A stretch of 64,000 nucleotides of DNA. It comes from Vasconcelosia minhoensis LEGE 07310. Lineage in GTDB: Bacteria; Cyanobacteriota; Cyanobacteriia; Phormidesmidales; Phormidesmidaceae. Of the stretch, positions 18,164 to 26,211 are shown in pieces. Every line of letters starts with the position of its first letter. Positions within the stretch are counted from its first letter, which is position 1. Both the position numbers and the translations under genes were made by a program. The DNA lies in assembly GCF_015207255.1 (NCBI RefSeq), contig NZ_JADEXG010000004.1, forward strand, positions 1-64,000. Reading direction: 5' to 3'. The notes under the pieces were generated by a model. The model did no database searches and was not told the DNA's origin. It worked only from the letters and a program-made list of their open reading frames with translations.

Positions 18164-18190
18164 CGATTAATCGCTATTTCTGCTCAATCC
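18147..18190. terminator. 44-bp perfect palindrome shared by two convergent gene ends
   Basis: Two 22-base arms (18147-18168 and 18169-18190) are exact reverse complements with no spacer. The palindrome contains the last codons and stop of the plus-strand 73-aa gene and the stop plus last codons of the minus-strand MscS gene. It would form a long hairpin in either transcript, so I read it as a bidirectional terminator or 3'-end stabiliser. There is no following U-tract, so it is not a classical intrinsic terminator. Confidence 0.7.
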
Positions 18191-19902
18191 TCAAACTGCT
18201 TCGTCACGCGCTTCAGCTCCTCCCGATTCGACAGCTGCACCTGGAGCATCTCCTGCGGAATGCCGATCGGAATGCCGGAATCGTCGAAGGCTTGCTTCAG
18301 GCGTTTACGCAGCTCTCGACCGACCTTCCACTGCTGCAGCGGCTGAGTTTTGATCCACAGCCTGAGGGTAATGCCGAGGTGATTCAGGTTATCGACCCCG
18401 AGCATGATCGGCGGTTCCAGGATCAGCGACTGCCAGTCGGGGTCCTGGCTCATATCGTGGGCGACCTGGTTGAAGATTGCGATCGCGTGATTGATATTCG
18501 CACTGGGCGCAATAGTGACCTGGAGGTCAACTTGAGACCACTCTTTGGAGAGGTTTTGCACCATGTTGATCTGGCCGTTGGGGACAGTGATCAGGCGGCC
18601 TTCGGTATCGCGAATTTGGGTAATTCGCAGATTTAGGTTTTCGACCAGGCCGGTGACCTGATTAACGGTAATCACATCGCCTAGGCCAAACTGATCCTCT
18701 AGCAGGATTAAAAAGCCGTTAATGAAGTCCTTGATCAGGCTTTGGGAGGCGAGGGAAATGGCAATGCCGATGATGCCTGCCCCGGCCAGCAGCGGGGCAA
18801 TTTCTATGCCCAGAACGGCCAGAGCGGTGGCCGTAGCAATGGTCAGAATAATCGTCAGGGCGATGCTTTTGGCCACCTGGGAAAAGGTGGAGAAGCGCAG
18901 GGTTAGGCGCTGAGATCGCTCTGGTGCCCAGCGGGCACTTTCTTCCAGCGTCAGAAAAATTCGGTCAATCAGCACGTCGCTCAGGCGGCTGGCGGCGTAG
19001 GCCAGCCCGGCTACAAGCAGCATCTGGGCAGGAATATGTAGGCTGCCGAGAATAGCGGTTTGCAGCCAGCGGCTGTAGGGAAACAAGCCCAAAATCCAAA
19101 CGGCACTGGTGCTCCATAGAATAGCCTGGGCCAAATTCAAAAGGCTTCGCTGGATTTCGTTAAAGCGACGCTGCTGCTGATTCACCACTCGCTCTCGCAG
19201 CGCCGTCGTCGGCGGTGACGGCGGGTCTGAGGCGGCTGGCGTAGTGAGCTGCTGCCGAGTCTCGACCAGCTGTTTTCGCCGCCGCTTAAGGGGTCGCTTA
19301 AAGCTAGCCAAGGCAATACTCAGCATCAGGGTACCGGCAAAAATCGCCCCGGCAAATTTGACCTGCCGCCAGAGGAAACTCGGCTGCCGTTCCTGCTGGT
19401 AGCGGTCCAGCGCGTTGCGGATAATCGACGTCAGCGCCCCTGCTCGCACCTCTGGGGTGGTCATGCCGCTGAGCTGGGCATCCAGTGGCGTAACGGTCAT
19501 CAGAAACTGGTCACCGGCTTGAATGACGGCTTGGCTGCCGCTAGCGTCGGGTGTCTCGACCGACAGCGGCACCGCTGGCTGGGTTCTCGCCAGGGTATAG
19601 AGCTGCGTTTGGATTATCTGTGCCCGCTGTTGAGCGGACCGGGCTGGGGCCGTATCGCTGTCTGGCGCTGGGGGGGCGCTCACCCAAAATAGGGTGTTGC
19701 CGTCTAAGCGTACTGGAGCAGTCGAGGCATAGGCGTTGGCGACGAGGGACTGGATCTCCGCAGGCAGCCAGTCGCGCAGCATCAACATATCGGCGGGTGA
19801 GTCGGCAGGCGATTGGGCCAGCAGCGGCCCGGGCAGACCGAGCAGCAAGACCGAGATCGCGCCTATCGCCAAAAATCCTGCCCGCCGCAAAAGCTGCCTC
19901 AC
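18184..19902 (-). CDS. MscS-family mechanosensitive ion channel protein
   Basis: The 572-residue protein has a signal peptide (FLAIGAISVLLLGLPGPLLAQ), an N-terminal extracytoplasmic region to ~180, several membrane helices, the pore/TM3-type helix (LAGAGIIGIAISLASQSLI) and the MscS beta domain (GDVITVNQVTGLVENLNLRITQIRD, TVPNGQINMVQNLS). A cytoplasmic alpha/beta domain follows. Such channels release solutes during hypo-osmotic shock. It is longer than E. coli MscS because of the periplasmic N-domain, as in many cyanobacterial members. Confidence 0.92.
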   Translation of the reverse strand: MRQLLRRAGFLAIGAISVLLLGLPGPLLAQSPADSPADMLMLRDWLPAEIQSLVANAYASTAPVRLDGNTLFWVSAPPAPDSDTAPARSAQQRAQIIQTQLYTLARTQPAVPLSVETPDASGSQAVIQAGDQFLMTVTPLDAQLSGMTTPEVRAGALTSIIRNALDRYQQERQPSFLWRQVKFAGAIFAGTLMLSIALASFKRPLKRRRKQLVETRQQLTTPAASDPPSPPTTALRERVVNQQQRRFNEIQRSLLNLAQAILWSTSAVWILGLFPYSRWLQTAILGSLHIPAQMLLVAGLAYAASRLSDVLIDRIFLTLEESARWAPERSQRLTLRFSTFSQVAKSIALTIILTIATATALAVLGIEIAPLLAGAGIIGIAISLASQSLIKDFINGFLILLEDQFGLGDVITVNQVTGLVENLNLRITQIRDTEGRLITVPNGQINMVQNLSKEWSQVDLQVTIAPSANINHAIAIFNQVAHDMSQDPDWQSLILEPPIMLGVDNLNHLGITLRLWIKTQPLQQWKVGRELRKRLKQAFDDSGIPIGIPQEMLQVQLSNREELKRVTKQFED

Positions 19903-19978
19903 CCTGCCTCCTGAAGTCGCTACTACTGCCGCCGTTATACCTTAGAAAGGGCAGCGCTTATTCCTTACTTTTGTCACG

Positions 19979-21133
19979 ATGGCTTCATTCGATCCGCTTT
20001 CAACCCATACGCCGTTTATGCAGCGCTGCTGCCAGCTGGCCCAGCGGGCGGCGGGCTATACGGCTCCTAATCCGCTGGTGGGCTCGGTGATTGTACAGCA
20101 GGGACAGATTGTCGGTGAGGGCTTCCACTCCCGGGCCGGGGAGTCCCATGCCGAAGTATTCGCGCTGCGCGCCGCGGGCGACCAGGCTCAGGGCGCAACC
20201 CTCTATGTCAATCTTGAACCCTGCAATCACCACGGTCGTACGCCACCCTGCACCGAGGCGATTATCCAAGCGCAGGTCAGCCGGGTAGTAATTGGCATGG
20301 CCGACCCTAATCCTGAAGCCAGCGGCGGCATTGAGCGCCTGCGGGCGGCTGGGATTGAAGTCATGGTCGGCATCGAGGAAGCCGCCTGTCGGCAGCTGAA
20401 TGAAGCCTTTATCCACCGGATTCAGCATCACTGGCCCTTTGGCATTCTCAAATACGCGATGACGCTCGACGGTAAGATTGCTACAGCCACCGGCCATAGC
20501 GCCTGGGTGACCGGTCAGGCCGCTCGGCAGCGGGTGCATCAGCTCCGGGGCGTCTGTGATGCGGTGATTGTCGGCGGCAATACGGTACGGCAGGACAATC
20601 CCCAGCTGACCAGCCATGGAGAATGCGATCGCAACCCCCTGCGCGTCGTTATGAGCCGTCGCCTAGAGCTCCCTAAAGCTGCTCACCTCTGGCAGGTAGA
20701 TACCGCCCCAACCCTGGTATTCACCCAGCCCAACAGCAGCCGCGATTTTCAAAAAGTCCTGCGGCAGCGAGGGGTTGAAGTTGTCACGCTAACGGAATTG
20801 ACGCCAGCCACAGTGATGGCTCACCTCTACGAACGAGGCCTACTATCGGTGCTGTGGGAATGCGGCGGTACGCTGGCGGCAGAAGCGATCCGCCAGGGCG
20901 CGGTCCAGAAGGTCTGGGCCTTCATCGCACCCAAGCTGATCGGCGGCACTACGGCCCCCGGACCGGTGGGCGAGCTGGGCCTGACGCAAATGACAGCAGC
21001 GCTGCCGCTATCCCAGGTCAGCTTTAGCTCGGTGGGCAGCGATATCTGTGTGGAAGGCTACCTCGTCCCTACTCCAGCGGCAACCCAGTCGAAAGCCCAG
21101 CCGAAACTTCCTCTAGAGGAGCTTGGCGCATGA
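19979..21133 (+). CDS. ribD: Riboflavin biosynthesis bifunctional deaminase/reductase RibD
   Basis: RibD deaminates and then reduces the pyrimidine intermediate of riboflavin synthesis. The N-terminal zinc deaminase has ESHAEVFAL and LEPCNHHGRTPPCTEA. The C-terminal reductase domain begins near WPFGILKYAMTLDGKIAT and includes VIVGGNTVRQDNP and VLWECGGTLAAEAI. The 384-residue length is typical. The last 65 bases overlap, antisense, the 3' end of the thioredoxin gene on the other strand, so the two transcripts converge and overlap. Confidence 0.95.
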   Translation: MASFDPLSTHTPFMQRCCQLAQRAAGYTAPNPLVGSVIVQQGQIVGEGFHSRAGESHAEVFALRAAGDQAQGATLYVNLEPCNHHGRTPPCTEAIIQAQVSRVVIGMADPNPEASGGIERLRAAGIEVMVGIEEAACRQLNEAFIHRIQHHWPFGILKYAMTLDGKIATATGHSAWVTGQAARQRVHQLRGVCDAVIVGGNTVRQDNPQLTSHGECDRNPLRVVMSRRLELPKAAHLWQVDTAPTLVFTQPNSSRDFQKVLRQRGVEVVTLTELTPATVMAHLYERGLLSVLWECGGTLAAEAIRQGAVQKVWAFIAPKLIGGTTAPGPVGELGLTQMTAALPLSQVSFSSVGSDICVEGYLVPTPAATQSKAQPKLPLEELGA

Positions 21134-21443
21134 CCCAATCAAGCGCCTGGCGAATGTCGTCTCGGCCAGAGAAGCCGTCAATTCGCTTCAGCACCTCGCC
21201 ATTGCGGAAGAAGATCAGCGTCGGTAGCGTCGTTAGCTGGTAGTAGCTAGCCAAACGCAGGCTTTCGTCCGCGTTGACATCGACTATCCGCAGCTGTCCC
21301 TGATATTCCTCCTGAAAGCGGTTCAGCAAAGGCGTAATCATCCGACAAATGCCGCACCAGGGCGCCCAAAAATGGACTAAAACCGGCACAGATGAAGATA
21401 AGACTTCTTGACTAAAGTTAATTTCGCGAATCGTAGGGTTCAT
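21069..21443 (-). CDS. Thioredoxin-like protein with WCGIC active site
   Basis: The 124-residue thioredoxin fold has the active-site segment FWAPWCGICRMITPLL and the cis-Pro segment TTLPTLIFFRNGEVL. The usual Pro between the cysteines is Ile. A cyanobacterial thioredoxin group (TrxC-type) is described with a non-Pro residue at this place, and this gene may belong there (from memory). ATG at 21443 is preferred to a TTG at 21449. Its 3' end overlaps ribD on the opposite strand by 65 bases. Confidence 0.88.
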   Translation of the reverse strand: MNPTIREINFSQEVLSSSVPVLVHFWAPWCGICRMITPLLNRFQEEYQGQLRIVDVNADESLRLASYYQLTTLPTLIFFRNGEVLKRIDGFSGRDDIRQALDWVMRQAPLEEVSAGLSTGLPLE

Positions 21444-21449
21444 ATTCAA

Positions 21450-21931
21450 GGGTTTTTATAAACGATATTCAGTCGGTATCTTATGAGAAACATTGTACGG
21501 GAAGTCAGGTCAGCACCCAAACCAAGGCCCGCAATTGTGGGCTTCTCGTAACAAGTCGCGCATCGCATCCCTATCAGAACAGGTATTTGTACCTAGCAAA
21601 AGCAAAACTGAGACTGAAAAATAGCTGCTTAATATTGTAATAGCTTTCTTTAAAAAAATTAAGAAGGCAATTGCAATTCCGATCGCCCTGGTCCTATAGA
21701 CCAGATCTGGAGAAAACTACGCCAGACCTAGCGTATGCTGAGCCCTGAGGAAAAATATTCGGTTTTCTTAGCCTAGCCATTGACAGCCTTTGCTAATGGC
21801 CCTGTGAGTCGTCGGTCTTGATAGCCATCAATAGTTCAGGTGAGAAATCCTTTCAGCCGCTGCCAAATCAGGGGCCAGAATGCTTCAGCCCAACCTAGCT
21901 AGTAATCCGGCTCACTTGCCTTAGGGCGAGC
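21450..21931. other. 482-bp intergenic region without a recognised gene
   Basis: No convincing coding frame, tRNA or known small RNA was found. Two short hairpins are visible: GCCCGC-AATT-GTGGGC at 21527-21542 (one G-U pair) and CTGGTC-CTATA-GACCAG at 21688-21704. Neither is followed by a T-run. The region should hold the thioredoxin promoter and the 3' end of the NnrU-like gene transcript. Confidence 0.5.
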
Positions 21932-22645
21932 CTACCAACCAAGCTGCTGCGCTCCGACAATCATCGCTGGATGTGCCCACCAGATCAACAGTACAAATAC
22001 GGTCACCCCTAGGTAGGCAGGTCGCAAAAATTCTTGCAGCTTCAGCTGCTGCTTCCCTTGCCAGACAGCCTGAAAGGGAACCACCGAAGTACGGTCTCGC
22101 ACGGCTTCAAAGGCAGCGCCGTAGCGTTCTCCCCAGCGGCGATCGCCGTGCCAGACGGCAAACAGGTGATGGGCAATCAGCCCGGCAGAGGTAACCAGCA
22201 TGAAGGAGGTACCCAGCCACAGCGTATGAGCAACACACCAGATCACCTGCCCCACCATCTGGGGATGTCGGGTAATGCGAATAATGCCGGTCTCATACAG
22301 GTGGACTTCAGGTTTCTGAATGGCGGCAATCTCAAGCAGATTAAAGGTCGCCGGATAGAGAAAAACGAAGGAAATGGCTGACAGCAGCCAGACAACGGCG
22401 GGCAGGCCAGACACGCCCTGCCAGTTCCAAAGCCGCACCCCGTCGTAGCGGTGGGCAATAAAATAGGCGACCAAAACAACCGCTAGCGGTAAACTAACTA
22501 AGGCAAATAGCACCCGATAGGCACGAGGACCGATCAGCTTTTCACCCCGCGATCGCAGTGCCGCCAAACCGCTGTGGGCAATGGCAAATACAATCAGCAG
22601 CGCCAGCATCACCCAGTGGCTGTTGGATAAGCTTAATAGAGCCAT
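21932..22645 (-). CDS. NnrU / zeta-carotene isomerase (Z-ISO)-like membrane protein
   Basis: The 237-residue polytopic membrane protein has about six helices. It contains the family segment GIIRITRHPQMVGQVIWCVAHTLWLG and FAIAHSGLAALRSRGEKLIGPRAYRVLF. NnrU-family proteins include plant 15-cis-zeta-carotene isomerase, a heme-dependent enzyme of carotenoid synthesis whose ligand histidines lie in such segments. Whether this gene acts on carotenoids is inference. It starts inside the 3' end of the VTE6-like gene (13-base overlap), suggesting an isoprenoid-linked pair. Confidence 0.8.
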   Translation of the reverse strand: MALLSLSNSHWVMLALLIVFAIAHSGLAALRSRGEKLIGPRAYRVLFALVSLPLAVVLVAYFIAHRYDGVRLWNWQGVSGLPAVVWLLSAISFVFLYPATFNLLEIAAIQKPEVHLYETGIIRITRHPQMVGQVIWCVAHTLWLGTSFMLVTSAGLIAHHLFAVWHGDRRWGERYGAAFEAVRDRTSVVPFQAVWQGKQQLKLQEFLRPAYLGVTVFVLLIWWAHPAMIVGAQQLGW

Positions 22646-23409
22646 AAAAATCCTAATCCGATGGCGATCGCAGCGCCGATTAGCGTATTGACCATATTGA
22701 CGAGGTCGTGAGTCAGCCAGTCAAACTGGTCTTCAATCGTTGCGCCGATCAGGCTTTCGGCCGTTGTCGCGACAACGGCCGAAACAATGCAGATGGCAAT
22801 GCCGCTCGGCGAGCTCAGGCCAATCGCCCAGGCTAGGGTAGCCAGGATGGCCGAGCCGATGCCGCCCGCTAATGTACCCTCCAGGCTGACTGCGCCCTCT
22901 GTTCCCGGTGGCACAGGCGTCAGCGTAGTGATCAGAAACGTACGTTTGCCGTAGGCTTTGCCAATCTCAGTAGCGCAGGTATCCGACAGCTTGGTGCTGA
23001 AGCTGGCGACAAAGCCCAGGGTGAGTAGGGGGATCCACAGACTAGAAGCGGGGCTGTCGGATAGCCGTAGTAGCCCCACGGCGATCGCGCAGATACTGCC
23101 GGCCAGGGCTGACCCCCAAACGTTGCCCGGGCCGCGGACGCCAGCGCGCGCTTCGGCAATGCCCGCCGCCTCCTTCTCTGCCAGCTTCACCTTGGTCACC
23201 GCTGAGCCAATCGCAAAGTAGGCCAGAGTCACCAGATAGGCCTGCCAGCCCAGCGTCCCCCACAGCAGTACCCCGAGCCCCCAGGCGTGGAGATAGCCCG
23301 CCGGGGTGAGCAGCTTTTTAGGCAGGAGGAACGCGATCGCGATTAAACCGGTGTTCAATCCAATCGCGTTTAGCCAGGGGTTCCCCCCCATCGGCAGCGC
23401 TTCTAACAT
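22633..23409 (-). CDS. DUF92/VTE6-like membrane protein, probable phytyl-phosphate kinase
   Basis: The 258-residue integral membrane protein belongs to the DUF92/TMEM19 family. Diagnostic segments are GPGNVWGSALAGSICAIAV, FSTKLSDTCATEIGKAYGKRTFLITT, PVPPGTEGAVSLEGTLAGG and a C-terminal THDLVNMVNTLIGA. Plant VTE6 phosphorylates phytyl phosphate for tocopherol and phylloquinone synthesis from chlorophyll-derived phytol. The 13-base overlap with the NnrU/Z-ISO-like gene implies coupled expression. Confidence 0.85.
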   Translation of the reverse strand: MLEALPMGGNPWLNAIGLNTGLIAIAFLLPKKLLTPAGYLHAWGLGVLLWGTLGWQAYLVTLAYFAIGSAVTKVKLAEKEAAGIAEARAGVRGPGNVWGSALAGSICAIAVGLLRLSDSPASSLWIPLLTLGFVASFSTKLSDTCATEIGKAYGKRTFLITTLTPVPPGTEGAVSLEGTLAGGIGSAILATLAWAIGLSSPSGIAICIVSAVVATTAESLIGATIEDQFDWLTHDLVNMVNTLIGAAIAIGLGFLWLY

Positions 23410-23500
23410 AGGCCAGTTTCAACCCGTCTGTACTCATAGCATAGCTGACTCAGAGAAAATATCTGACGCTTGCAGCCAGGCAACAACAAAGTATACCGCT

Positions 23501-23532
23501 AAAAATAGCGCTGTCTGCGAACAGACAGCGCT
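23501..23532 (-). terminator. Intrinsic terminator with UUCG loop
   Basis: An 11-base perfect stem (23507-23517 with 23522-23532) encloses 4 bases that read TTCG on the minus strand. It is followed on that strand by ATTTTT. It lies 28 bases after the stop of the minus-strand gene at 23560-24207 and fits a Rho-independent terminator. Confidence 0.85.
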
Positions 23533-23559
23533 GGTAGGGCAGGCGCCAGTGGGGGGAGA

Positions 23560-24207
23560 CTAGCTGGCCTTGACGACGTTCTCCGACATGCTGTAGCGAC
23601 CATTGCGGCCCCGATACCAGGACCCATCGCGAGCACCGCCCGAGAGGATATTGGAAACGCGGTTGCGTGCTTTGAGGAAAGAAGACTTGGGCATATCTTC
23701 TTCAAATACGGCATTCATCACCTCGGCAATCAGGAAGACGTGGTTCGGCTGATTGCGCAGAACGCCGCTGATGACTTCGGGCAGAGGCTCTTTCTGAAAA
23801 CTGTCCTTGATATAGCGCTGCCAGCTGGCGGCCCTGCCATCGCGCTTTTTGGTCTTGGTTTTCTTAGTCACGGAACGGGTACCGCGTTTGGCCTTTCTCG
23901 GCTTCTTGGTGGCTCGAGATGGTGCAGATTCAGGCTCGCTGATGGTTTTGGCTGCTTCGGCTTCATCTGCCGAACTAACCTCAACAGGTTCAGTCAGATT
24001 GGTTTGGCCATTGGTCTCGACAGCGGCACCGTTGGTTTCAACGCCGCCGGTAGACGGCTCTTCCGAGGGGGATTGAAACATCACAATCACAGTTTGCAAC
24101 CCCTCTCGCTTCTCCTGAATGGCGGCGAGCTGAGCTTCGAGCGTAGCGGCCTGGCTGGCCAGTCCAGAATCGGCCTCTAGAAGCTGGTCAAGTACTAGAT
24201 CGTTCAT
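23560..24207 (-). CDS. Coiled-coil / basic linker / winged-helix protein, paralogue B
   Basis: The 215-residue paralogue of the 11207-11893 gene has the same three-part layout. The N-terminal coiled coil ends in GLQTVIVMF. The acidic-to-basic linker is Lys/Arg-rich like a histone H1 tail (SRATKKPRKAKRGTRSVTKK). The C-terminal winged-helix-like domain has WQRYIKDSF, FLIAEVMNAVF, KARNRVSNILSGGAR and GSWYRGRNGRYSMSENVVKAS. The ends are strongly conserved between paralogues, while the linkers have diverged. A DNA-binding or chromosome-organising role is inference. A clear terminator follows, and an unusual repeat array precedes it. Confidence 0.75.
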   Translation of the reverse strand: MNDLVLDQLLEADSGLASQAATLEAQLAAIQEKREGLQTVIVMFQSPSEEPSTGGVETNGAAVETNGQTNLTEPVEVSSADEAEAAKTISEPESAPSRATKKPRKAKRGTRSVTKKTKTKKRDGRAASWQRYIKDSFQKEPLPEVISGVLRNQPNHVFLIAEVMNAVFEEDMPKSSFLKARNRVSNILSGGARDGSWYRGRNGRYSMSENVVKAS

Positions 24208-24544
24208 TGAAAATCCTCGTAAATGTGAATTGGGTTTTGGAAAATTTGCCAGAGATTTTTCAGAGATTTGCCAGAGATTTATGAAAACGTTAGCAAAAAT
24301 CTGTTGAATGTTTTCTCTAACTGCTGAGTGTACAGCGTTTTAACGCAAGATTTGTATATTGTAGGAAAAATATCACTATTTTGTGACTTTAGAAGACTTT
24401 TTTGAGGCTAATTTATGGATGCAGAGCGATTCGATTGAGAATATTGGGGGAAAACCCGAGGCCATACTTTTGCTGCATGACTTGCTAGGATGGCAGTTGC
24501 CATTGCCAATTCCATAACTAAAATCGGCTACTGGAGCCTTACTA
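24208..24544. promoter_or_regulatory. 337-bp AT-rich divergent promoter region with short repeats
   Basis: The region separates paralogue B (minus) from the Asp/Asn hydroxylase-type gene (plus). Near the paralogue start it holds two copies of TTTGCCAGAGATTT (24245-24258, 24267-24280) with a related TTTCAGAGATTT between them. These may be operator iterons, for example for autoregulation (inference). No gene was seen. Confidence 0.5.
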
Positions 24545-25318
24545 ATGCAGACATTTATCCAACCTCAAAGCGCAGCAACGCCCCTACATCCCGTCTTTGA
24601 CAGTAACGCCTACAGAAAGCTGGAAGCCTGGCTAGGAAAGTCTTCGGCGGTCGGTAACCGCCCCTTCTTTGAGCTGGAGCAGTTTCCCTGGGCAAAAGAT
24701 CTAGAAGCTAACTGGACCGTCATCCGTCAGGAGCTAGAACAGGTATTGCAGCAGGTCAACGCCTTACCCAGCTTTCAAGACATTATGCCGCGCCAGCAGC
24801 GCATCAGCCCCGACAGTGGTTGGAAGACCTATTACTTTTGCGCCTTTGGCTTTATTGCCGAGCGCAACTGTGAAGCCTGCCCCAAAACCTGGGAGCTGAT
24901 CCGGCATATCCCTGGCTTAAAGGTCGCTTTCTTCTCCATTCTGGCGCCGGGGAAGCATATCCCCGAGCATCGCGGCAAGCACAAAGGTCTAATTCGGTAT
25001 CACTTAGGACTCAAGGTGCCCGAACCGAATACGGCCTGTCGCTTGCGGGTGGGCGAAGAAACCGTCCATTGGCAGGAAGGGAAGAGCATTATTTTTGATG
25101 ACACCTATTATCACGAAGCCTGGAATGACACGGATGGCTATCGGGTCGTTTTATTCCTAGACATTGCTCGACCATTTAACTTTCCCCTATCGCTGATCAA
25201 CGCTTTGGTCTCTCGCCTGCTCATTCTCTCCCCGCTGGCCAACCAGACCAAGGCCAACCATCGGCATTGGGAAGAGCAGTTCACCCGTCAGCCTAGCGCC
25301 GAGAGCGGGCTATCTTAG
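24545..25318 (+). CDS. Aspartyl/asparaginyl beta-hydroxylase family dioxygenase
   Basis: The 257-residue protein has the Asp/Asn beta-hydroxylase (AspH/LpxO) fold, a 2-oxoglutarate/Fe(II) oxygenase. The region FFSILAPGKHIPEHRGKHKGLIRYHLGL includes one iron-ligand His, and FDDTYYHEAWNDTDGYRVVLFLDIARP includes the second His and the 2OG-binding Arg. Related bacterial enzymes hydroxylate lipid A acyl chains or proteins. The substrate here is unknown, but a large lipid-type gene block starts 2.9 kb downstream. Its stop overlaps the converging membrane-protein gene by 4 bases. Confidence 0.88.
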   Translation: MQTFIQPQSAATPLHPVFDSNAYRKLEAWLGKSSAVGNRPFFELEQFPWAKDLEANWTVIRQELEQVLQQVNALPSFQDIMPRQQRISPDSGWKTYYFCAFGFIAERNCEACPKTWELIRHIPGLKVAFFSILAPGKHIPEHRGKHKGLIRYHLGLKVPEPNTACRLRVGEETVHWQEGKSIIFDDTYYHEAWNDTDGYRVVLFLDIARPFNFPLSLINALVSRLLILSPLANQTKANHRHWEEQFTRQPSAESGLS

Positions 25319-26211
25319 CCGACCAGCAATCTCAGCAGGTAAAACAGAGCCTGGGGAAGCACCATCCAAATGGGAATGAGTAGCCAGGCTTGTAGATAGA
25401 GGCGCTCTCGCTGAGGGTACTCGCACTGAGCCAGGCCCAGCACGAGTAGAACAGCCGCAAAGCTGAAAACTGGAATGATTGTATAGGTGGTGAAGGTGAA
25501 GAGGAGCAGTCCCCAATCTCGACGCTGATACAGCCAGCGAGGTCGGGGACATAAAAAGGACAGCGCTACTAGGCCCTCAATCAGAAGCGTCCAGTAGGAG
25601 AGGAGCAGACTAATGGAAGAGATCAGCGGGTTTGTGCGGAGTTCGCTAAACCCGCTAGTTTGCAGCCTGCTGAAGAGATCGGCGTTGGCTTGGAGGGTCT
25701 CGGCGGAGACGCCGCTGAGGAGGGCGATAGAACTCAGCCGCGGGTCGAGCAGAACGGTCAGATGTAAGAACGACCCGTCCAAATATTCTCCTGACAGCAG
25801 CTTCCAGAGGGTTGCAAAGGAAAAGCACAGACCGATGAGTAGCCTAGCATTCCAGGCCATTACAGCAGTGGGGACGAAAGCGTAGAGGGCTAGCGTACAG
25901 GCTAATACCCAGTAGGTGATTAGATACTCATGGTTGACTAAGAATGGCCAGTTGCCCATGTTATTCCATACAGCTAGGATACTCAGGCTCACCCATGTTA
26001 GGCGTCGGGTCAGCAGCCCAGGCCAAAATAGCATCGCCGCAGCTAGCGCTTTTTCTGGCAGCATGGCCCAGCGCAGATCTTCAATTCCGTGCAGCAGAAG
26101 GATCACAGCAGTGAGCTTCAGTATGAGCTGATGTCGCGGCTGTTTGATTAGGGCTGAAACGAATCCAGACCAGCGTCTAAAAAAATCTCTAGGCTCACGC
26201 AGCGCTGGCAT
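25315..26211 (-). CDS. Polytopic membrane protein, HTTM/DoxX-like
   Basis: A 298-residue integral membrane protein with roughly seven hydrophobic helices, for example LILKLTAVILLLHGI, VLACTLALYAFVPTAVMA and LLLFTFTTYTIIPVFSFAAVLLVL. Its general layout recalls HTTM-domain (vitamin K-dependent carboxylase-like) or DoxX-like proteins, but I see no decisive motif. Its ATG is embedded in the stop of the upstream 164-aa gene (TAATG), so the pair must be translated together. Confidence 0.7.
   Translation of the reverse strand: MPALREPRDFFRRWSGFVSALIKQPRHQLILKLTAVILLLHGIEDLRWAMLPEKALAAAMLFWPGLLTRRLTWVSLSILAVWNNMGNWPFLVNHEYLITYWVLACTLALYAFVPTAVMAWNARLLIGLCFSFATLWKLLSGEYLDGSFLHLTVLLDPRLSSIALLSGVSAETLQANADLFSRLQTSGFSELRTNPLISSISLLLSYWTLLIEGLVALSFLCPRPRWLYQRRDWGLLLFTFTTYTIIPVFSFAAVLLVLGLAQCEYPQRERLYLQAWLLIPIWMVLPQALFYLLRLLVG

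Noticed and set aside
21450-21931. Possible tRNA or Yfr1-like small RNA near the thioredoxin gene
   Set aside because: No tRNA T-loop or acceptor pairing and no conserved Yfr1 core was seen.
25310-25552. Minus-strand 80-codon frame
   Set aside because: It is an out-of-frame read within the polytopic membrane protein gene.
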